A stretch of DNA of 64,000 nucleotides from a virus, in the IMG/VR virus record IMGVR_UViG_3300012006_000002, positions 38,767 through 102,766 of that record. The stretch is one strand, 5' to 3'. The position numbers and the translations under genes were made by a program. Shown here in pieces: positions 16,996 through 26,491 of the stretch (position 1 is its first letter; every line of letters starts with the position of its first letter). The notes beneath the pieces are model-generated. The model was not told the DNA's origin. It made no database searches and saw nothing but the letters and a program-made list of their open reading frames with translations.

Positions 16996-18525
16996 ATGAC
17001 CGTTACTCTTACGAACCCGCAAACCCTAGAAGAACAGTCCGAATCGCTACGCCAGCAACTTGGGCTGGAGGTGGCTCCCAAAATCATCAATCCTGATTCA
17101 GTCACAAAGATTTTTGAATCCGGCGTCTTGGCAAATGTTCGCGTGACCGCTGAGCGATTCAACTTTTCCATCAAGTTGTCTGACTTGGGAATTGTTCCTA
17201 CTCGCGAAAACCGAAAGGAAAAGTTGGTTAGCGCCATCGACTCGGTTCTCAGAAATTCTCAGCGCGCATCTTTGCTGCCCAAGGATGAAATGTTCCATTA
17301 CGTGGATGGCAAGAAAGTTGCCATTCCCATGCCAGAGATTACTGACCGGGCTGTAAGGTTCTTGTTTCCCACTCGCTACGACGAGGATAAGGGACCGGCT
17401 TCTGCTTCTGAAGCATCATGGGATGCCATTCCATTGTATGGAATGACTTTCATTCCGCTCGCTTCTTGGGTTCGCTGGAGCAAGCAGTATGAAGAGGCGA
17501 AGACAGAGCATCTTCGTGCGGCACAACTCATCGTTGATAACTATGATCGACTGAGGAGTGCATCAGTCAATCATTACGTGCAGATTGCCCTTGATGTGTA
17601 CAACCGGCTTCAGAAGACTGCGCCTCAGCAATTGACGCGCACTATCCAGTTGAATGACCTTACAGCGCGACGCTTTGGCGGAACCGCTGGCGAGTCAATG
17701 GAGGTGCAGATCACACCTGTCCAGTGGGTGCGTCGCTGGAAGCGTGTTGTTCTTCGCGCTTGGCCCACCAAGCAAGATATCATCAATAAGTATCGAGTAG
17801 ATGCCAAGTTTTTTTGGGCACCTCTGCCGTCCAAGGTTGCCGAAGACCGCATTCTTGCTGATGAAAAGATTCGGAATCGAAACTCTGAAAATACTGCAAT
17901 CAGTCAGATCAGGGATGTTGTGAATAGCACCATGTCTTCTCAGGCGCATGAACTTACAGTGTCTTATGTCAGAACTATCGTAGAGCGCACCGAGATGGTT
18001 TTTCTTGGATTTCTCAACTTTGTTCAGAATGACAATCGTGCAATTTCTCCCAGACAGTTAAATGCAGTACTCCGTGTCGTAGATATGATCAGCCAGATGA
18101 CAGCGGATGTGTCTGGACTTGATGGAATCAAGCGTCAGGCGGAATTGATCGAGGCATATGTCGAGCAAAGCAAGTCGCTATTAGCTTCATCTTCGAACAA
18201 GAAGGGTCGCAAGTCTACTGCTGAGGAAATTTCCAAGGATCTTCCGAGCATTATTGCACAAGCAGTTCAGATCGTTCGCGAAGAGGCCGAGTCACTTATC
18301 GGATTCGAAGCGCGCCGGACAGTGTACTCAGCCGAAGACCCGATGCAAATTCTTGCCTCCATAAACTCTTCCCAGTCAGGTCAGTCTCCAGTTGTTCGTC
18401 GCGCGTCAGTCAGCACAGAGGATGACGCTGTCGAATTTATCGAATGGGAAGATACTGACGCCCACGAGCCGCTGCCTCTCGATGAGCAGGAAGATGAACT
18501 TGCCGCAGTCCGCCGCGTGCGATAA
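16996..18525 (+). CDS. Large hypothetical protein, possible AAA+ partner (509 aa)
   Basis: No family recognised with confidence. Predicted mostly alpha-helical with an acidic C-terminal tail (DAVEFIEWEDTDAHEPLPLDEQEDELA) ending in basic VRRVR. The central region (~180-330) has an unusually high Trp/Arg content (WVRRWKRVVLRAWP). An adjacent promoter of the same type as that of the AAA+ gene suggests joint expression, as with MoxR-type ATPase plus large helical partner pairs in phages; that pairing is inference. A perfect 22-nt palindrome separates it from the primase-helicase gene. Confidence 0.65.
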   Translation: MTVTLTNPQTLEEQSESLRQQLGLEVAPKIINPDSVTKIFESGVLANVRVTAERFNFSIKLSDLGIVPTRENRKEKLVSAIDSVLRNSQRASLLPKDEMFHYVDGKKVAIPMPEITDRAVRFLFPTRYDEDKGPASASEASWDAIPLYGMTFIPLASWVRWSKQYEEAKTEHLRAAQLIVDNYDRLRSASVNHYVQIALDVYNRLQKTAPQQLTRTIQLNDLTARRFGGTAGESMEVQITPVQWVRRWKRVVLRAWPTKQDIINKYRVDAKFFWAPLPSKVAEDRILADEKIRNRNSENTAISQIRDVVNSTMSSQAHELTVSYVRTIVERTEMVFLGFLNFVQNDNRAISPRQLNAVLRVVDMISQMTADVSGLDGIKRQAELIEAYVEQSKSLLASSSNKKGRKSTAEEISKDLPSIIAQAVQIVREEAESLIGFEARRTVYSAEDPMQILASINSSQSGQSPVVRRASVSTEDDAVEFIEWEDTDAHEPLPLDEQEDELAAVRRVR

Positions 18526-18533
18526 TCTTTCCC

Positions 18534-18555
18534 GCGGGGCTGGATCCAGCCCCGC
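18534..18555. repeat. Perfect 22-nt GC-rich palindrome
   Basis: An 11-bp arm (GCGGGGCTGGA) is followed directly by its complement. It lies between two genes, 15 nt before the primase-helicase start, with no T-run. It may be an operator or an mRNA hairpin that sets downstream translation. Confidence 0.55.
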
Positions 18556-18569
18556 ACTCACCGAGGGGG

Positions 18570-20708
18570 ATGCCTGTGACAAGTACGCTAGAGGACACTC
18601 TCTCCATCCTTTTTTCATATGTCGATAAGGGATGGAATATTTTCCCAATAGAAAAGAATGGTAAACGCCCAGTTGTTGTAAGCCGGGGGAAGGATAACTC
18701 TGGAGAAGAGTTTGAGGTTAGATTGAAGTGGAATACATTTCAATACAACAAGAATACCAAGGATCAGATAAAGACTTGGTATTCTCAGTTTCCGGAGTGC
18801 AACTGGGCAGTTGTGTGCGGCAAGATATCAAATCTTGTTGTAATGGATGTGGATGGGGATCTGGGAATTGCTTCTCTTCAAAAATTTCATCCGGAAATAC
18901 AATCAACAAAGACATGGATGCAAGCAAGCCCACATGGGTTTCACATGTTTTTTCTACACCCCGGCAGTGACGTAAAAAGTTTCCCTATTCTGCCAAAAGT
19001 TGACATCAAAGCAGATGGTGGATACATTGTTATCCATCCATCAAAAATTGATGAAGAGCAGTACAGAATCCTGATTGAGGCTCCCCTTGCAACATGTCCG
19101 GGGTGGATCGTCCGTGGTGAATCCTCACGAGACGACAATGAATCTGAGGCTGCCCCCGTTTCTGCCGAAAAGACCAGACCCCAATGGGTTTCTGATCTTA
19201 TTGCTCATGGCTCTCCTTCTGGAACACGAAATCCAGACGCTGCTCGCCTTGTAGGATATTTCTGGAATAAGGGAATAGGCAAGGACATTATCGAGACCAT
19301 CATGGCTCCATGGGCGGAGCGTTGTCAGCCTCCCTTTTCAATGAGAGAACTTCAGACAGTGATTCGAAGCATTTGTTCATATCAGCAAATGGCAAAGAAT
19401 CACGGAGTGGTTGACCCTCCTACGATGAGTTCTAGTGGTACTGGCATGAAATACACTTGGCATACGTTCAAGGTGGATATTGTCATATCAAAAGTTCTGG
19501 ATACTGATCGCTTCGGACTTGTTGGGGAGTGGGAGGTGCAGACGAATGGCATTCCCTCCCTGCCAAAATATCTCTATGGCCCCGTGGCAGTTACAATGAA
19601 GGACGGACAGAAATTGTCCGCGCTGGTCACGGAACTTGAGAAGCGGATGTTTGGACCTCCGTGGCGTCAGATGGTCAGTGACGTAGCGCGGCTAAGCATC
19701 GGTCAGTTCACTCGGGGGCAGCCATGGAGCCTTCTGCGAGATGCGCCCCGCGCACAGCAGATGGGATACGCACACAGGCCTCTCCTGTTGGCCAAGGAAC
19801 CCACCCTTTGGTTCAGCGCGGGTGGTGGCATGAAAAGCTACCTAGCCCTCGCTCTGGGCATACAAATGGAAACGGGCATTGATCTTGGGCTGGGAACTCC
19901 GCTGGTCCGGAATCATGTCGCGTACCTTGACTGGGAATGGGATATTGGCCAACATGCGCGACGATTGGATACAATAATATCTCCGTCAGACCAAGAGCGA
20001 CTTGGCGTCAATATTGTCTACCGGAATTGTGGAGGCAGACCGCTTCGCAATCAGATTGACGAACTAAAGCGACTTATCGCACAAGAAGGAGTGACGTATG
20101 TCATTATTGACTCTGCTAGTCCTGCTTGTGGTCGTGCTAGCGATAATGACGAGATTGTGGCGTTCTTTCAGAGCATCTCACAACTCAACGTGGGGTCATT
20201 AATTCTCGCTCACATCACGAAGAATGATAGAAATTCTCAGGATGATGTCCAAACTGCTTTCGGTGGAGTGCAGTGGGAGAATCAGGCTCGATCAACGTGG
20301 CATATCCGCAAGGTTCAGGAAGAGGGAAGCAACATATCCGACCTCGTCATGACACACCAGAAAATAAATGCTGGTGCAATGAATCCCCCGATTGCGATAC
20401 GATTTCAATTTCCTTATGAAGACGAGCCGGGTGGACTGGTAAGTTTCCAGATGATGAATCCCTCTGATCTTTCTCCTGAATCACTGAAAGACAGCGGGAT
20501 AAGTTTCAGGGATAAGATTAAGTTTGTCCTGAAAAACAAATCCATGTCGGTAGAAGACATTGCCGAGGCCATGAGCATGAGTCCATCACCGGGCTTGGTC
20601 AATACCCTTAAGGCCATGGAGCAGAACACCCTGACACGAATCGTGAGGAATGTCGGTGGCCAGCAGGTGGAGTGCTGGGGGCTTCGGTTTGGACGAACAG
20701 CAGATTGA
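18570..20708 (+). CDS. Primase-polymerase / RepA-like helicase fusion (712 aa)
   Basis: The N-terminus is a bifunctional prim-pol domain: GWNIFPIEKNGKRPVV (~16-31), the metal-binding VMDVDGD (~90-96) and SPHGFHMFF (~125-133). A PriCT-like helical segment follows (SGTRNPDAARLVGYFWNKG…, ~215-270). The C-terminal RecA-like ATPase has an atypical P-loop SAGGGMKSYLA (~415), VAYLDWEWDIG (~450), Walker B YVIIDSAS (~510) and a sensor LILAHITKND. It would prime and unwind phage DNA for the phage DnaE polymerase encoded at 28995-32432. A final winged-helix-like segment (MSVEDIAEAMSMSP…) may bind DNA. Confidence 0.85.
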   Translation: MPVTSTLEDTLSILFSYVDKGWNIFPIEKNGKRPVVVSRGKDNSGEEFEVRLKWNTFQYNKNTKDQIKTWYSQFPECNWAVVCGKISNLVVMDVDGDLGIASLQKFHPEIQSTKTWMQASPHGFHMFFLHPGSDVKSFPILPKVDIKADGGYIVIHPSKIDEEQYRILIEAPLATCPGWIVRGESSRDDNESEAAPVSAEKTRPQWVSDLIAHGSPSGTRNPDAARLVGYFWNKGIGKDIIETIMAPWAERCQPPFSMRELQTVIRSICSYQQMAKNHGVVDPPTMSSSGTGMKYTWHTFKVDIVISKVLDTDRFGLVGEWEVQTNGIPSLPKYLYGPVAVTMKDGQKLSALVTELEKRMFGPPWRQMVSDVARLSIGQFTRGQPWSLLRDAPRAQQMGYAHRPLLLAKEPTLWFSAGGGMKSYLALALGIQMETGIDLGLGTPLVRNHVAYLDWEWDIGQHARRLDTIISPSDQERLGVNIVYRNCGGRPLRNQIDELKRLIAQEGVTYVIIDSASPACGRASDNDEIVAFFQSISQLNVGSLILAHITKNDRNSQDDVQTAFGGVQWENQARSTWHIRKVQEEGSNISDLVMTHQKINAGAMNPPIAIRFQFPYEDEPGGLVSFQMMNPSDLSPESLKDSGISFRDKIKFVLKNKSMSVEDIAEAMSMSPSPGLVNTLKAMEQNTLTRIVRNVGGQQVECWGLRFGRTAD

Positions 20709-20709
20709 T

Positions 20710-21102
20710 ATGGCGTCATTCAACGTATTTGATGTAATGAAAAAGTCTCCCCCTCGACAAAAGGGGGAGACTTCGTCGTTTCTGTCCATAGCCGAAGCAA
20801 TTGACACAATGGACAAGCTAGCCAGCATCTTGATTGCCAGCAATATCCAATGGAAAACAGGAAACCAGCGAACGTTTGCTCATTCGAGCGATATGAAATC
20901 AATAAATGAAAATGCCAGAAAAGCAGCGCTGTTCATTTATTCCGAAGAGCAAAAGGGATCTTTGCTCATTCGCAAATTTTCCGCAGAGTGCTGGAGCGAA
21001 CTTATTGCAATTACCTCTGTGGCTGAGGTACAATCGTTCTGTCAGTCAACTTCAATGAACCCATCAGTTCTTTGCAGAATAATTCTGACAGAAAAACAAT
21101 GA
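20710..21102 (+). CDS. Hypothetical protein (130 aa)
   Basis: No recognised family. Mostly helical with two Cys. The frame is open back to 20650 inside the primase gene, but ATG 20710 right after the TGA 20706-20708 fits translational coupling better; no clear ribosome site is seen. Being between the primase-helicase and the RuvC-like nuclease, it may be a replication accessory. Confidence 0.5.
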   Translation: MASFNVFDVMKKSPPRQKGETSSFLSIAEAIDTMDKLASILIASNIQWKTGNQRTFAHSSDMKSINENARKAALFIYSEEQKGSLLIRKFSAECWSELIAITSVAEVQSFCQSTSMNPSVLCRIILTEKQ

Positions 21103-21105
21103 GTT

Positions 21106-21795
21106 ATGGCATTTAATAAATCAAGAAAATCCTCTACGCCCGACATTGCACTACCTGCACTTACTGGAAAATCTTGGCCAACCATATCAAGAATATTATG
21201 TATTGACGAAAGTCTTAATGATAGCGGAGCAGCACTTTTTGTTGATTGCGTATATCAAAAAGTTATTGACGAAGAGTCAAAAGATAATATCGGGCTTTTT
21301 CTAACAATCAAAAAAAATCAATCGCAAGTATTTAAAATTATTAAATACTTCAATTGGGTTGATCAAATGATTAAAGACCACAATCCAGATGTGGTGATTG
21401 GCGAAACGCATCCGTTTACTCGTGGCAATCTCAAGACAAGCAGTGCGACACTAGAAGTCATGGCTGGAATCAGGTACATTACCATGCTTGCGTGTGGATT
21501 ATCTTCAGTGCCGTATGTTGAATTTTCAACAAATCATGTAAAAACCATTATGTGTGGCGCTCCGTCAGCGTCAAAGGAAATGGTTCAAATGATTTTGAAG
21601 GGCTGCGGATACGATCTTCCAGTCTATTGGGGACAAGCACAAGAAATAAATGGTAATGTATGCGACGCTATTGCAATGGGTGAAGTTATCTGCAGAATGC
21701 AAAAACAAGAAATACTTCGCATGCAGTATAGTGTAGTTGTTGGACCCGGGCGTTCTCAAACACAAAAGCGTGCATCAACCAAATTTCAAGGATAA
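21106..21795 (+). CDS. RuvC-like Holliday-junction resolvase (229 aa)
   Basis: RNase H-like nuclease fold with the RuvC acidic residues in order: Asp in ILCIDESLNDSGAALF (~33), Glu in VVIGETHPF (~99), and the C-terminal Asp in NVCDAIAMGE (~186). Length is close to bacterial RuvC plus a ~35-residue N-terminal extension. It would resolve branched replication or recombination intermediates, often before packaging. It starts 3 nt after the previous gene. The reading is AT-rich, unlike the primase gene, so this stretch changes composition sharply. Confidence 0.75.
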   Translation: MAFNKSRKSSTPDIALPALTGKSWPTISRILCIDESLNDSGAALFVDCVYQKVIDEESKDNIGLFLTIKKNQSQVFKIIKYFNWVDQMIKDHNPDVVIGETHPFTRGNLKTSSATLEVMAGIRYITMLACGLSSVPYVEFSTNHVKTIMCGAPSASKEMVQMILKGCGYDLPVYWGQAQEINGNVCDAIAMGEVICRMQKQEILRMQYSVVVGPGRSQTQKRASTKFQG

Positions 21796-21799
21796 GAAA

Positions 21800-22246
21800 A
21801 TGAATTCCGGCGCAGTAAAGCCATTTCCACAAATCAATTATTTTTCTCATGATTTCAAGGAACCAGAAACAATATCAGAATGTCAGGATAGACTTTTTGA
21901 ATTACAGCAAAATTTGCATAAGATTAATCAGCAAATTAATGATCCGCACAGAATGGAAAAACTAGATATTTCCAATGAGGAATATCAGATGTGGAAACAC
22001 AAGGCAATTCATGCAAGAAATGCCAAAAGAATGCAGCAAAAAATTTTGAATCAATGGCTGCAATCGCAGAAAGTCAAGAGAGCGCTGGATGCGATTAGCG
22101 GATCAAATCCGGTAGCAATTATTGAAAAGTTAGTAGAAATTATTACCTTTTTAAAAAATAAACATAATTTTGAATTAACTGATGAAATGTCTGATATAAT
22201 TTCATTGGCTAATAACATAGTATCCAATGATCCAATAGGAAGATGA
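21800..22246 (+). CDS. Hypothetical coiled-coil protein (148 aa)
   Basis: Predicted long helices rich in Gln/Lys/Asn (residues ~25-100), consistent with a coiled coil; no family recognised. The ATG at 21800 follows AAGAAA and lies 4 nt after the resolvase; the frame is open further upstream into the resolvase but without a better site. It is the first of a run of small genes with tight or overlapping junctions leading to the terminase. Confidence 0.55.
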   Translation: MNSGAVKPFPQINYFSHDFKEPETISECQDRLFELQQNLHKINQQINDPHRMEKLDISNEEYQMWKHKAIHARNAKRMQQKILNQWLQSQKVKRALDAISGSNPVAIIEKLVEIITFLKNKHNFELTDEMSDIISLANNIVSNDPIGR

Positions 22247-22247
22247 C

Positions 22248-22697
22248 ATGCGACCAGACGACACCATGACAAATTTAACGGATGACCTGCGTCATATTAC
22301 TGAAGGTTTTCCTGCGCACCCGATACTAGAAAATTATCCAGTATTATGGGATGAAGAGGGTGACGAGTGGATTTTTCGAAGAACGACAAATGTGCTTGTT
22401 CCAAAATTGGTAGACGTTGTTGATATCAAAGAACCAGATGTCAGATATACAGTAGCTGCCATCCGGAGGTCAGTACAAAACGGCGGTGGTATTGATTTTG
22501 TGATTTGGCTTGAGGCTGATGTTCCTGATGAAAAAACTGGAATAAAGAAAAAAGTATCACAGTTATGCTTTGGCCCATCCCATGCCGAAAACATGAATCT
22601 AGTTAATTCTACGATAAGCACAACAATGATGGCTTTTGAGCAAGTGTACAAAGATCCCAAATGGATAAGTCAATTTGAAAAAAGGATCATTGTCTAA
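22248..22697 (+). CDS. Hypothetical protein (149 aa)
   Basis: Globular, mixed alpha/beta, acidic; no motif recognised. AGGAAG precedes the ATG. The stop TAA shares bases with the ATG of the next gene (TAATG), indicating translational coupling through the pre-terminase run. Confidence 0.6.
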   Translation: MRPDDTMTNLTDDLRHITEGFPAHPILENYPVLWDEEGDEWIFRRTTNVLVPKLVDVVDIKEPDVRYTVAAIRRSVQNGGGIDFVIWLEADVPDEKTGIKKKVSQLCFGPSHAENMNLVNSTISTTMMAFEQVYKDPKWISQFEKRIIV

Positions 22698-23032
22698 TGT
22701 CGGATTTGAGTGTCCGGGCGTTTGATCAAGCACAACGAAGAAAAAGATATCCAGAAAGAAGAGGGTCTCTTGGTGTCGCTTGCATGCAAAGAGATATTAT
22801 TACTGCGCAAAAATACTTGTCAATTGCATCTGAGATTCTGTGGCAGACATCAATTGATAAAGAATATGAAATGCCTATATTAATGACGGCAGAATCAAAA
22901 TTACAGCACACACTCAATGAATGTCTGGCGAAGGCTGGATTGCAGTTATTGCAATTAAGTGGATGCTTGGGAATAGATTTTGTTACGCTCATGCGACAAC
23001 GCCTTGAAAGAGAAGAATTGGCAGTACTCTAA
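22697..23032 (+). CDS. Hypothetical helical protein (111 aa)
   Basis: Basic N-terminus (QAQRRKRYPERRG) followed by helical bundle-like segments. No family recognised. Start and stop are both coupled to neighbours by TAATG overlaps. Confidence 0.6.
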   Translation: MSDLSVRAFDQAQRRKRYPERRGSLGVACMQRDIITAQKYLSIASEILWQTSIDKEYEMPILMTAESKLQHTLNECLAKAGLQLLQLSGCLGIDFVTLMRQRLEREELAVL

Positions 23033-23190
23033 TGGCAAATAAATTAAAATATAAATCAAAAAAAAAGAAGTATTATTGTTCAAATTGCGAAAAGGAAACA
23101 ATTGAACATAATGGAGAAAATGACATTACAAGAAGATGCAAAATATGCAAGAAAGATTGTGTCTTTATTCCCTATGAGGAGGAATGGTGA
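23032..23190 (+). CDS. Zinc-ribbon protein, copy 1 (52 aa)
   Basis: Short gene starting in a TAATG overlap with the gene before it and ending in a TGATG overlap with the gene after it. The product has a lysine-rich start, C-x2-C (CSNC), C-x2-C (CKIC) and a further Cys in KKDCVFIPYEEE, a typical treble-clef/zinc-ribbon arrangement that may bind nucleic acid or protein. A counterpart with the same C-x2-C … C-x2-C … C-(x)-PY order lies at 28819-28995 on the other strand, also next to a paralogue of its partner. Confidence 0.75.
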   Translation: MANKLKYKSKKKKYYCSNCEKETIEHNGENDITRRCKICKKDCVFIPYEEEW

Positions 23191-23444
23191 TGAGAGCGGA
23201 GCCTGAATGGGTAATCAGCGCAGTAAAAAACGATTTAACCGCGACGTGGTGGTCGGCGGCTGAAGCATTGTTTTTGTCAAACCCAGATAATGTTCCGGAA
23301 TCCATTCATTTCATGTTAGATCCAACATGGAAAGAGCAAGAAGTGGTAGCGACCAAACACGACATCAGAGCGGTTCAGGCATGGGCGACTGGAATTCACG
23401 GATGGAACTCGCAAAAAAGTCCTCTTGAATTTCTTAAAATATAA
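23190..23444 (+). CDS. Hypothetical protein, 'EW…WW…GW' family copy 1 (84 aa)
   Basis: The start at 23190 has GAGGAGG seven bases upstream; ATG 23184 is too close to it. The product reads P-E-W-V-I … N-D … W-W … V-P-E-S-I-H … V-x2-W … I-x-G-W. The same skeleton occurs in the 151-aa protein at 28364-28819 (PEWIIHSS, QWWLLADRA, VPSCIHPMM, IEGWDETDPLKKYF). No outside family recognised. With the zinc ribbon before it, it forms a two-gene cassette present twice in this window. Confidence 0.7.
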   Translation: MRAEPEWVISAVKNDLTATWWSAAEALFLSNPDNVPESIHFMLDPTWKEQEVVATKHDIRAVQAWATGIHGWNSQKSPLEFLKI

Positions 23445-23463
23445 TACACATCGGAAGGCATCT

Positions 23464-23736
23464 ATGATTACCCAAATGCACACGCCCTTGCCGGTCGTCA
23501 CTCCAAGAGGAAAGGGCTGGGCGTATTTTATTATTGATAGATCGCAGGAACATTATCTTGAATGGGTAGTATTCCTTGACGACGGAGGATGTTGCTGGAC
23601 GTTTCCAAATACGGAAATTCGTATTCAGGATAATTGGTCAATGGGAAGAACAAAAATTCACGATTTTTCGTATCAACCTTCCGCTCCATTGCCAAAAGTA
23701 AACCAATCCTCGTATCCTACAAAAAACGAAACATAA
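23464..23736 (+). CDS. Hypothetical protein (90 aa)
   Basis: Beta-rich small protein (VTPRGKGWAYFIIDR…EWVVFLDDGGCCWTFPNTEIRIQDNW) that could be an SH3- or OB-like barrel; no family assigned. GGAAGG lies six bases before ATG 23464, which decides the start over the earlier one at 23425 that would overlap the previous gene. It ends 1 nt before TerS. Confidence 0.6.
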   Translation: MITQMHTPLPVVTPRGKGWAYFIIDRSQEHYLEWVVFLDDGGCCWTFPNTEIRIQDNWSMGRTKIHDFSYQPSAPLPKVNQSSYPTKNET

Positions 23737-23737
23737 A

Positions 23738-24778
23738 ATGGAGAGTATCTCTGACGTTGTGCGTCGTCAATTTCGGGAACAGGCAATGAAAGATATTGCA
23801 GAATCTTCTAAATCATCGCCAAAAAAGCGACCAATCGTTGTTGAGTCCGTATCGTTGCCTGTATTTCCCGCAGAAGATCGAATGCAAAGTAGAAGAAAAA
23901 TAAAAGATTCTTCTTTAGTTGTCAATACATCAGACAATGATGAAAATGTATCAAGACCGGAAAACATTGAATCTGATAATTCGGAAGAAATTGAAAACAC
24001 AGGAACAATTTATTCAGACATGCCAGACGGTACTCCGGGCGAAGACCCATTAACTCCAGAAGAAGCCGCGTTGCAACTTGCTCTGGCTGTGCGAAAAGGT
24101 CACGAAAAAGGCAAACCAGATATTGATTGGCATCTGGTGAAATTATTGTATGTAAACGGCGGATGGACTTATGAGCGTATTGCCAATGAATGCAATATTT
24201 CCTTTACATTAGTAAGGCTCAATGGCCGAAAGGGAAGATGGCCTGAGGCGCGAGAATCATACAGGCTAGAGCAGTCCTCAAAAATTCAGGAACGAATGGC
24301 TCTTGAGGAAGATCGGCTAAGAGATTGGCAGATCATGAAGCGACGCCAAGCTGGAATTGATGGATTCAATTGGCTTGTAAAAGCAATGTCAAACTTGCGC
24401 GATGATGCTAGTCCGGAGTCCATTGCCAAACTGGGTGGACTTATTGACAGAATGATGTCATCAGTTACCGGCATGGCACCTGTAGAAGGCGCGCCGGGGG
24501 CAGTAAGCGTTCAGGTTCAAAATAACATAGGATCTAATGCATTTGCGCCAAATTCTCCCCAAGCAAAACTGGCTGCTGTATGGACAAAAAAGGTTGGAGA
24601 AACTGAGGAAGATCATACAAAGCGCTTGGCATTCACCATACGAGATTTGTATATCGAGTGTGACAGGGCTGGATTGTATGAAGATCTGAAACTGGATCCT
24701 GAGGGCCAAAGACAGATGCGCTTAAGAAATAGATTAGGCTTATCTGAACCAGTATCCATTTTGGAAGATAAACAATGA
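23738..24778 (+). CDS. Terminase small subunit-like protein (346 aa)
   Basis: After an acidic, disordered N-terminal ~115 residues comes an HTH: DWHLVKLLYVNGGWTYERIANECNISFTLVRLNGRKGRW (~128-166), the usual DNA-recognition part of TerS. A helical oligomerisation region follows, then a C-terminal segment that ends where TerL starts; the two genes overlap by 4 nt (ATGA). It would recognise phage DNA for packaging and load TerL. The call rests on the HTH and on position; length is above the usual 150-250 aa because of the disordered N-terminus. Confidence 0.75.
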   Translation: MESISDVVRRQFREQAMKDIAESSKSSPKKRPIVVESVSLPVFPAEDRMQSRRKIKDSSLVVNTSDNDENVSRPENIESDNSEEIENTGTIYSDMPDGTPGEDPLTPEEAALQLALAVRKGHEKGKPDIDWHLVKLLYVNGGWTYERIANECNISFTLVRLNGRKGRWPEARESYRLEQSSKIQERMALEEDRLRDWQIMKRRQAGIDGFNWLVKAMSNLRDDASPESIAKLGGLIDRMMSSVTGMAPVEGAPGAVSVQVQNNIGSNAFAPNSPQAKLAAVWTKKVGETEEDHTKRLAFTIRDLYIECDRAGLYEDLKLDPEGQRQMRLRNRLGLSEPVSILEDKQ

Positions 24779-26442
24779 CATCCATGGTACAATCCGTACC
24801 TCCTCCGACAGGAATTGAAGATGGATTACGAAAATGGAGAATTGAAAAAACCATTGATGATCCATTTGAATTCGGAAGAATATATTTTCCCAAATACTGG
24901 TTTCAGGCCTCTCCGGAATTTCATAAAGATATTATGGATTTAGCGACTCGTAAAAATCCTGCAGACTGGGTTGGCAAAGAGATGCTTAATACGCTTGTTC
25001 TTGCCGCTCCAAGAAATCATAGCAAATCAACTCTTATTACATTTTTATATGTCATATGGTCGTTAGTGACGCAAAGAAAATTTTTTACTGTTATTATCTC
25101 TGATATTGCAAGAATCTCTGTTGGTCATACAAGAAATATTAAAGAAGAGTTTGAGTCAAATGAAAGATTATGCAATGATTGGGGTATAATTCTTGGAAGA
25201 GAGTGGGAGACTTTGTCGGGAGCCGCAAAAAATGAGCGGGAAAAATGGACTGACGAAGAGTTTGTAATTGGTTTTCGTAAATGGGATAAATACAAAAACT
25301 GCTGGAGCGACGAACTTGAAGACCGTGCAAAAGTGCTGGCTAGAATGGCTAATAATCCTCTTCGTGGTCTTAGGTTTGGCTTTCGGCGTCCCGATCTGGT
25401 TATTGCTGATGACTTGGAGAACGATGAACTCGTAGACACTTCTGCCCAGCGCGAGAAACTCGCTCAATGGTGGGATTCCGCTGTGGAGCCAATGATCGAG
25501 CCTCCACCCATCGGACAAATAATCTTGGTGGGAACAGTGTTGCATTATGGCTCATTGCTTAATCAAATGCTTGGTCGTCCAGATTTGTATGTCACTCGCA
25601 GGTATCAAGCAATTGTCAACAAACAATTGGAAGATGGCAGCAAAATTCAGGCACCATTGTGGCCGGAAAGATTCTCGATGGAGAGGCTTGCGGCATTAAA
25701 AGCAAAAAATGTTCTTGCTTTTCAAAAAGAATATATGAATGATCCTCGTGATGATACCACAAGATCATTTAGAAGTTCATGGATTCAATGGTATGATAGT
25801 TACGATATAACATATAATTCAATGTATAATAAATGGTATTTTAGAAATAAACCATTATCAATGTATACAGGAGTTGATTGGAGTGTTGGTAAAGACGATC
25901 AATCAGATTTTTTTGCAATTGTCATGATTGGCAGAACATCAGATAATGATATAGTTGTATTTGATATTAATGCAGACAGAACTGATGTTGCAAATCAAGT
26001 AAACAGACTTATTCAACAAAATCAAGCATATAAAATACAAATGAATGGAATTGAAGCAAACGGATTTCAGCATGTTATTATTCAACAAGTATTAAGACGA
26101 GCATTAATACCAATTAGAAAAATTGTTCATGTTTCAAGAAAAAGAAAACAAATTCGCATTGAGGGCATGGCTCCATTATTTGAACAGTCTAAAATTTTTA
26201 TACGCAAATGCGCAGAATACGAAATAACTAAAGATGAAATAACAAGTGAACCAGACTCAATCTCAGGATTTAATTATGATGAGACAAGAATGGCTGTAGT
26301 TCATCCACATTTTTGGCCCCTTTACGACCAGTTAATGACCTATCCGAGATCACAGCATGATGATATACTTGATGCTCTAGAGATGGCCATAGAAACATCA
26401 CGATCTGGCAAGCGGCTTTTTGACGAAATTTTATTAGTGTAA
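24775..26442 (+). CDS. terL: Terminase large subunit (555 aa)
   Basis: Packaging motor with both domains. ATPase: Walker A-like VLAAPRNHSKST (~73-84) and Walker B LVIADDLEND (~206-215). Nuclease: RNase H-like core with Asp in TGVDWSVGKDDQSDFFAI (~364-381) and the last acidic motif SQHDDILDALEMAI (~525-538). It works with TerS upstream and the portal 49 nt downstream. Length is normal for the family. The middle of the gene becomes more AT-rich, without a frame break. Confidence 0.93.
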   Translation: MTSMVQSVPPPTGIEDGLRKWRIEKTIDDPFEFGRIYFPKYWFQASPEFHKDIMDLATRKNPADWVGKEMLNTLVLAAPRNHSKSTLITFLYVIWSLVTQRKFFTVIISDIARISVGHTRNIKEEFESNERLCNDWGIILGREWETLSGAAKNEREKWTDEEFVIGFRKWDKYKNCWSDELEDRAKVLARMANNPLRGLRFGFRRPDLVIADDLENDELVDTSAQREKLAQWWDSAVEPMIEPPPIGQIILVGTVLHYGSLLNQMLGRPDLYVTRRYQAIVNKQLEDGSKIQAPLWPERFSMERLAALKAKNVLAFQKEYMNDPRDDTTRSFRSSWIQWYDSYDITYNSMYNKWYFRNKPLSMYTGVDWSVGKDDQSDFFAIVMIGRTSDNDIVVFDINADRTDVANQVNRLIQQNQAYKIQMNGIEANGFQHVIIQQVLRRALIPIRKIVHVSRKRKQIRIEGMAPLFEQSKIFIRKCAEYEITKDEITSEPDSISGFNYDETRMAVVHPHFWPLYDQLMTYPRSQHDDILDALEMAIETSRSGKRLFDEILLV

Positions 26443-26445
26443 GAA

Positions 26446-26474
26446 CCAGACAAGCGTTGTTAAAATAGTATACT
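26446..26474 (+). promoter_or_regulatory. Possible promoter before portal
   Basis: A good TATACT (26469-26474) overlaps TAGTAT; the -35 (CCAGAC) is poor. GACAAGCGTT just upstream recalls the same word in the RNA-gene promoter at 12757. Low certainty. Confidence 0.35.
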
Positions 26475-26491
26475 AAATTAGAGGAAAAACA

